Below are positions 60,065 through 64,000 of a DNA stretch of 64,000 bases, piece after piece. The notes beneath the pieces are model-generated. The model was not told the DNA's origin. It saw nothing but the letters and a program-made list of their open reading frames with translations, and did no database searches. The position numbers and the translations under genes are program-made. Origin of the DNA: an uncultured Candidatus Saccharibacteria bacterium (GTDB lineage Bacteria > Patescibacteriota > Saccharimonadia > Saccharimonadales > Saccharimonadaceae); NCBI GenBank assembly GCA_938045445.1, contig CALIMM010000014.1, positions 1-64,000 of the forward strand, given 5' to 3'. Every line of letters begins with the position of its first letter. Within the stretch, counting starts at the first letter, position 1.

Positions 60065-60951
60065 CAAATTTAAATTCTATTATACCAACAGCAGGAAATG
60101 CGACACGGCTATATCCGCACACGCTATTCCAACAGAAAGCGATGCTTCCTATGGGATCTCCTGACAAAAGAGTGGTTGATAGTGCTATTGATATCGCCCA
60201 ACAAACTAACGAAACATATATGACACTTCATTGGGATGAAGAATATACAAAGCCTCTTCTTGGCCATATTGCAACGCGTAATAGTGAAATTACTACTTTT
60301 CGAGATCGGCATATTATGGGCGCTGCTTCCCTGATAGAATTTTCTGATGAGTTATTTGAAAATGATATTGAGAAGGATACCATAATATTGCCAGCAGACC
60401 ACATAATAGAAGGTCTAGATGTAGAAGACTTTTATTTGACACATAAGAATCTCGGTAATGATGTTACGATATTATTAGTTCCTCCAAAGGACTATGGGCA
60501 GTATGTTGGAGTCAGTGAAAATACTGCTGTTGATATATCTACAGACAGGAGTAGCTTTACACTAAGTTCTTCTGGTATATATATTATCCGTAATAAAGCT
60601 ATGCTAGAATGGGCTGCTATGGAAAAAAAGCAAGGATGGGCAGGAGAGATCAGGAGCATGCTTCAAGATTTTATAACACCAAACGTATACAAGGGGCAGG
60701 CTTCGGTGTATAAATTACATGAATCTGGCTACTGGGATGATGTTGGCACTCTACGTAGGTACTATCTAAACAATATGAGGCTGAGCGGCGGGGAGAATGT
60801 TATTGATAATAATGTTGAGCTATCCGCTAACGCCAAAATTAGGCGCTCGATAGTTTTGGGTGGAGTTGCTGTTACAGACCTCTACAGAATAGATAAAGAG
60901 ATTGTCTCGCAAAATGATAATATTTTATATAGGACTAGAATTGAATTATGA
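60049..60951 (+). CDS. Sugar-phosphate nucleotidyltransferase
   Basis: A 300-residue enzyme. SIIPTAGNATRLYPHTLFQQ with KAMLPMGS is the G-x-x-T-R-x-x-P...K-P nucleotide-binding signature of NDP-sugar pyrophosphorylases. ILPADHIIEG supplies the metal aspartate and ESGYWDDVGTLRRYY the sugar-phosphate site. A short C-terminal hexapeptide-like stretch follows. It would make NDP-hexose for the neighbouring glycosyltransferase. The exact sugar is unknown. Its stop overlaps the Nudix gene start (ATGA). Confidence 0.88.
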   Translation: MRETLTNLNSIIPTAGNATRLYPHTLFQQKAMLPMGSPDKRVVDSAIDIAQQTNETYMTLHWDEEYTKPLLGHIATRNSEITTFRDRHIMGAASLIEFSDELFENDIEKDTIILPADHIIEGLDVEDFYLTHKNLGNDVTILLVPPKDYGQYVGVSENTAVDISTDRSSFTLSSSGIYIIRNKAMLEWAAMEKKQGWAGEIRSMLQDFITPNVYKGQASVYKLHESGYWDDVGTLRRYYLNNMRLSGGENVIDNNVELSANAKIRRSIVLGGVAVTDLYRIDKEIVSQNDNILYRTRIEL

Positions 60952-61544
60952 CCTCAAGAAATGAGAAAAGTAAGAATAATCTCAAAAAATGGCGGCAACA
61001 GGCCTCTCGTGTTTTACTGAGACATCCCCGGCTCACCATCGCAGAAGACACAGTGGAGCTGCCAAATGGAAAGACCATCCAATATGTTCATTACCCCTAC
61101 CATGGGCATGGTGGGGTGATCGTGGTGTGTCGTCGAGGTGATAATATTTTGGTGCAGCAAGAGTATTCGTACCCGGTGGATGAGGTGTTGTATCAGTTCC
61201 CGGGCGGCAAGATCGAAGCAGGTGAGGATGTCTGCGCGGCGGCGCAGCGAGAGCTGGCTGAGGAGTCGGGCATTGCCATGACGAATGTGCGGGAATGTGG
61301 CTGGCTCTATGCTGATAATCGTCGCACCAGTGCGAAGCTCCATGTGGTCTACGGCGAATATGCTGGGACAAACCACCAGCACCGGCCGGATGACACCGAG
61401 CAAATTATCTCTGAGTGGCTGCCAATTGCCACCATCCACCGCATGGTCGCCACTGGTGCAATCACCAACTACGCTATGCTCGCTGCCTGGGCTTTGCTCG
61501 CCAGCACCCTCCGGCAAGCAGGAGACTCTCGTGCGAACGAGTAG
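60948..61544 (+). CDS. Nudix hydrolase, NDP-sugar/ADP-ribose type
   Basis: A 198-residue protein with a canonical box GGKIEAGEDVCAAAQRELAE and ESGI. YQFPGG precedes it. The first 60 nt share the AT-rich style of the island, then composition turns GC-rich at codon 20 or so, which suggests recombination within the gene start. An ADP-ribose or NDP-sugar pyrophosphatase next to a nucleotidyltransferase could control NDP-sugar levels. Confidence 0.9.
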   Translation: MTSRNEKSKNNLKKWRQQASRVLLRHPRLTIAEDTVELPNGKTIQYVHYPYHGHGGVIVVCRRGDNILVQQEYSYPVDEVLYQFPGGKIEAGEDVCAAAQRELAEESGIAMTNVRECGWLYADNRRTSAKLHVVYGEYAGTNHQHRPDDTEQIISEWLPIATIHRMVATGAITNYAMLAAWALLASTLRQAGDSRANE

Positions 61545-61639
61545 TGTGGAGCTAGCCGCCTCATCCTCAACGAATATGCTAAAATCATAATAGAAAGTAC
61601 CATTGATCATCTGCTGGCGGCAGAGAAGGGAGTGTGAAT

Positions 61640-62125
61640 ATGGGGTATGTTGGCTCGTATGTGTGGCAGTTGCGCCAGAAGGTTGGGGATAAGAAATTAC
61701 TCACGACGACTGTTGATGTCTTGCCGGTTGATGAAGCAGGGCGCGTCAAACTCATCTACGCCAAAGCCTTCGACCGATGGAGTACAGTAGGTGGGCACGT
61801 CGAGGAGGGTGATAGCTACACCAGCGCGGCACTACATGAGCTGCATGAAGAAGCAGGAATCACTGCGCACGCCAGCGACCTCGAGCTCTTTGCAACGCAG
61901 TCTGGACCAGGGCGGGTGTATCATTATCCTGATGGTGACACGCAAGCCTTTACCGTAGTGTTTTGCCTTAAGCAATGGCAAAGTGAGGCATTGCACACCG
62001 ATACTGAGGAAGTAGCGACGGGCCAGTGGTTTTCGCTAGACGAAGCATTGCAGCTCAATACGAATGACGCCACACGCCAGATTCTCACTGCCTACCAGCG
62101 GTATAACGAGACGGGTGTGGTGTAG
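61640..62125 (+). CDS. Nudix hydrolase
   Basis: A 161-residue Nudix protein. The box GGHVEEGDSYTSAALHELHE and EAGI has Asp for the first Glu and His for the Arg, while the metal-binding E-x-x-E-E is kept. VYHYPDGDTQAFTVVFCL is a substrate-side strand. ATG 61640 is taken, since GAAGGGAG lies about 8 nt upstream; GTG 61634 is an alternative. Substrate unknown. Confidence 0.87.
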   Translation: MGYVGSYVWQLRQKVGDKKLLTTTVDVLPVDEAGRVKLIYAKAFDRWSTVGGHVEEGDSYTSAALHELHEEAGITAHASDLELFATQSGPGRVYHYPDGDTQAFTVVFCLKQWQSEALHTDTEEVATGQWFSLDEALQLNTNDATRQILTAYQRYNETGVV

Positions 62126-62167
62126 ATGATAGAGGAGCGGTAACACTCTGCCTAGTAGAGGATCGGT

Positions 62168-62803
62168 ATGACGCAAGAAAGACTCCTGACAGAAAAGAAC
62201 ATAGCACATAACAGTGAAGATGAAGCAAAGGCGGGCTGGCACACAGCTTTTGCAGGCATGATGTTTGATGTCCAACATAATGACAAGGGCTGGGAAAGGG
62301 TGGTACGAGCGCCAGGCGTGCGCATTATACTTGATGATCAAAACAGTGGCAAAATCTTGCTCACCCGCGAATTTCGTCATGAGCTGGATGGATATGATTA
62401 TCGCCTGCCAGGGGGTAAGGTGTTTGATTCACGTGCTGACTACCAAGCTGCTTGCGCCCAACATGTTGATATAATTCAAGCCGCGACGACGAAGGCTGTG
62501 CATGAGGTGCAAGAAGAAGCGGGTTACACGATTGTCGACCCGCAGCTTATTCATACCTCGACACTTGGTGCGACGGTGAAGTGGGATTTATATACATTTG
62601 TTGCAACGAATTTTATAAAAAGTGATGATGGGCAGCAACTTGAGGATGGTGAAGTGATTCAGACAGACTTGTGGTTCTCGTATGATGAGGTGCGCGAAAT
62701 GGCTTTGAAAGGTGACATGCGCGAGGATAGAATCGCGATGGTATTATTACGGTATCTATACAGCAATGATTTCATTGATAGAAATAAGGGAGAGGTAGCA
62801 TAG
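62168..62803 (+). CDS. Nudix hydrolase with an insertion in the Nudix box
   Basis: A 211-residue protein. RLPGGKVFDSRADYQAACAQ is followed by about 14 further residues before KAVHEVQEEAGY, so the G-x5-E-x7 spacing is broken by an insert, and the catalytic helix keeps E-x-x-E-E. The N-terminus (about 50 residues) adds a small domain. It may use an unusual substrate or require a partner. It is the third Nudix gene in a row. Confidence 0.82.
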   Translation: MTQERLLTEKNIAHNSEDEAKAGWHTAFAGMMFDVQHNDKGWERVVRAPGVRIILDDQNSGKILLTREFRHELDGYDYRLPGGKVFDSRADYQAACAQHVDIIQAATTKAVHEVQEEAGYTIVDPQLIHTSTLGATVKWDLYTFVATNFIKSDDGQQLEDGEVIQTDLWFSYDEVREMALKGDMREDRIAMVLLRYLYSNDFIDRNKGEVA

Positions 62804-62812
62804 CAATTAGCA

Positions 62813-63565
62813 ATGGATGGATTGGCGGGCAAAACAGTACTTATAACGGGAGCTGTAAGAGGTATCGGGCGTGCAACTGCTGAAGAGTTTGCTCATGCTG
62901 GGGCGAATGTGGTTATGAATTATAAATCATCTGCCCAGCATAGTGTACAAAAGATAGTTCATGAGATGAGTGATCGTTACAAAGTGAAGGTTATCGCGAT
63001 TCAGGCTGATGTATCTGATGAAGCTGCGGTGCAAGCTATAGCGGATCGTATAAAATGTACTTTCTCGTCGCTTGATATCGTTGTTAATAACGCAGGAGTC
63101 ATTATTGACAAACCGTATGAAGAGCACACTTTTGCGGATTATCGAACGATTTTTGATACAAATGTCTATAGTGTTCTTTTGTCGGGGAAGATCTTTGGGC
63201 GTATGATACAAGAAACTGCTGGCCAAGGATCTATAATCAATGTCGCATCGACAGCCGGGATGTTTGATTTTTATCCCGACAATATAGACTATGCTGCTAG
63301 CAAAGCGGCGGTTCAATCAATAACAAAGACACTTGCTACGCAGTATGCACCCTATATACGAGTGAATGGTGTTGCTCCTGGTTGGGTGGACACGGACATG
63401 AATAAAGACCTCCCAAGTGATGTCATAGCAGACGCTAAAAAGCAGATTCTTCTTGGTCGTATTGCTCATCCTCGTGACATTGCACGAGTTATCGTCTTCC
63501 TTGCGAGTGATGCAGCAAGGTATATAACGGGCACCGTAATACCAGTTGATGGTGGAAGGCGATAG
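62813..63565 (+). CDS. Short-chain dehydrogenase/reductase, FabG-like
   Basis: A 250-residue SDR. The NAD(P) motif is VLITGAVRGIGRATAEEFAH, then NNAG, the catalytic serine in INVASTAG, Y-A-A-S-K in YAASKAAVQSITK, and VDGG at the C-terminus. This layout matches 3-oxoacyl-ACP reductase and sugar-modifying reductases. AT-rich relative to the Nudix genes. It starts 9 bp after the Nudix stop and belongs to the island operon. Confidence 0.93.
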   Translation: MDGLAGKTVLITGAVRGIGRATAEEFAHAGANVVMNYKSSAQHSVQKIVHEMSDRYKVKVIAIQADVSDEAAVQAIADRIKCTFSSLDIVVNNAGVIIDKPYEEHTFADYRTIFDTNVYSVLLSGKIFGRMIQETAGQGSIINVASTAGMFDFYPDNIDYAASKAAVQSITKTLATQYAPYIRVNGVAPGWVDTDMNKDLPSDVIADAKKQILLGRIAHPRDIARVIVFLASDAARYITGTVIPVDGGRR

Positions 63566-63568
63566 GAA

Positions 63569-63884
63569 GTGAAGCTAACAAAAACGACATATATCCTTTG
63601 CGGTGGCGCAGAGCGTTGGGCGGGTAACTTTGGTAGCTATTTGCAAGACTTCTTTGCGGATCAGCAGGATGAGCTTAGGATTATTGATGTGTTCTTTGCT
63701 AGCCTCAACGAAGAATGGCAACTTCAGGCCAGATAGCCAAATCCTTAACCAACCACTGATGATGAGTACGATCGATGGCTATCGGCCAATGTTTTGCCTC
63801 TCGCCCGAGCAGTTCTCGCAGATTCAGCACTACCGCGAAAAGCGTCTTAATCTATCTGCAGAACATAAGGAATCCTCGCAATAA
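63569..63884 (+). pseudogene. Remnant of a peptidase E-like (type 1 glutamine amidotransferase fold) gene
   Basis: GTG 63569 reads 54-55 codons (KLTKTTYILCGGAERWAGNF, then DELRIIDVFFASLNEEW) that resemble the start of S51/peptidase E-like proteins. It runs into stops at 63734-63749. Downstream, another frame (IDGYRPMFCLSPEQFSQIQH) may be a further piece, ending near 63884. The central part with the active site is absent. The family call is tentative. Confidence 0.5.
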
Positions 63885-63926
63885 GGGTAATTCTCCTCTG
63901 CTGCAAAACTTGCTATAATATCAAAC

Positions 63927-64000
63927 ATGACAGCGATAACCGTCCAGCCCCTCCCTGGCTACAAAGAGGTCAAGCCCTTCGTCTATGCGGGGTTTTTCCC
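63927..64000 (+). CDS. lepA: Elongation factor 4 (LepA), start of the C-terminal half, partial
   Basis: ATG 63927 reads MTAITVQPLPGYKEVKPFVY and AGFFP up to the window end. PLPGYKEVKPFVYAG is the strictly conserved beginning of LepA domain III. It follows directly, without apparent loss, from where the N-terminal half stops (VGDTVTL at 57375). TATAAT (63914-63919) ends 7 nt before the ATG, so this half has its own leaderless promoter. The two halves could be made as separate polypeptides. The remaining roughly 300 residues lie beyond the window. Confidence 0.9.
   Translation, partial: MTAITVQPLPGYKEVKPFVYAGFF

Larger units (their letters stand above)
57400..63926 (+). mobile_element. Mosaic genomic island splitting lepA
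   Basis: All genes between the two lepA halves are on the plus strand, and they have a base composition unlike the core. The first three genes and the dehydrogenase are AT-rich, while the Nudix genes are GC-rich, so the island was probably assembled in steps. No integrase, transposase, tRNA or inverted terminal repeat is visible. The content (ATP-grasp, GT4, sugar nucleotidyltransferase, Nudix, SDR) suggests surface sugar or small-molecule modification. Confidence 0.7.

Noticed and set aside
63603..63884. 93-codon frame beginning MAQSVGRVTL
   Set aside because: Its first part is out of frame with the peptidase E-like remnant. Only its end may belong to the decayed gene.

Overview
The window looks like a chromosome segment of a small-genome Patescibacteria/CPR bacterium, most likely a host-associated Candidatus Saccharibacteria (TM7). 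The reasons are a complete arginine deiminase operon, many small membrane proteins of unknown family, LepA, FtsH, MurJ and MurC of ordinary bacterial type, and standard stop codons including TGA. The lineage call is an inference, because no 16S rRNA or ribosomal protein lies in the window. Most genes are GC-rich (roughly 50-55 %). Three stretches are visibly AT-richer: 12.9-19 kb, 57.4-61 kb and 62.8-63.6 kb.

Layout. 0-2.2 kb: tail of an ABC exporter, a PEBP-family protein, a TylF-like methyltransferase and an orphan CdiA-CT-like nuclease. 2.2-7.9 kb: arginine deiminase operon arcA-arcB-arcD-DDAH-like hydrolase-arcC, with its own promoter, two intercistronic hairpins and a terminator. It converts arginine (and perhaps methylarginines) to ornithine, ammonia, CO2 and ATP. 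8-11.6 kb: MacB/FtsX-type ABC transporter with a PadR regulator and a PspC-domain membrane protein. 11.7-15 kb: kinase-like protein, tyrS, Nudix. 15-19.3 kb: four tandem paralogous single-pass membrane proteins interleaved with three broken copies of a class-3 lipase gene, with repeated promoter segments. 19.4-21.8 kb: decay zone (frameshifted glycosyltransferase, histidine-kinase remnant fused behind a winged-helix gene). 22-34 kb: DsbA-like oxidoreductase, CBS protein, aspS, hydrolases, inositol-phosphatase-like enzyme, DinB polymerase, MutY-like glycosylase, VIT1-like transporter. 34-43.7 kb: putative metzincin, exported proteins, a pair of proline-rich membrane paralogs, MscS, YrdC/Sua5, TrmB, an HD-CYTH fusion, a winged-helix/Nudix fusion and MazG. 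43.7-52.8 kb: MurC, a FtsL/DivIC-like protein, three CAU-anticodon tRNAs (initiator, probable elongator Met, probable Ile2), a cysteine-less relative of disulfide oxidoreductases, and TilS, which modifies tRNA-Ile2. 52.9-57.4 kb: ftsH-murJ-lepA.

Two findings stand out. First, lepA (elongation factor 4) is cut in two: the N-terminal half ends at 57399 and the C-terminal half restarts at 63927 behind its own promoter. Between them is a 6.5 kb mosaic island carrying an ATP-grasp ligase, a GT4 glycosyltransferase, a sugar nucleotidyltransferase, three Nudix hydrolases and a short-chain dehydrogenase. Second, about two dozen genes on both strands have a TATACT/TATAAT-like -10 box ending only 6-9 nt before the start codon and no Shine-Dalgarno sequence, which predicts widespread leaderless mRNAs. 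In two places a single palindrome-like -10 element serves two divergent genes whose start codons are 20 bp apart. Operon-internal genes (arc genes, ABC genes, mazG and others) keep ordinary Shine-Dalgarno sequences.

Several genes carry single-base frameshifts. From the sequence alone, recent decay cannot be told from sequencing error.
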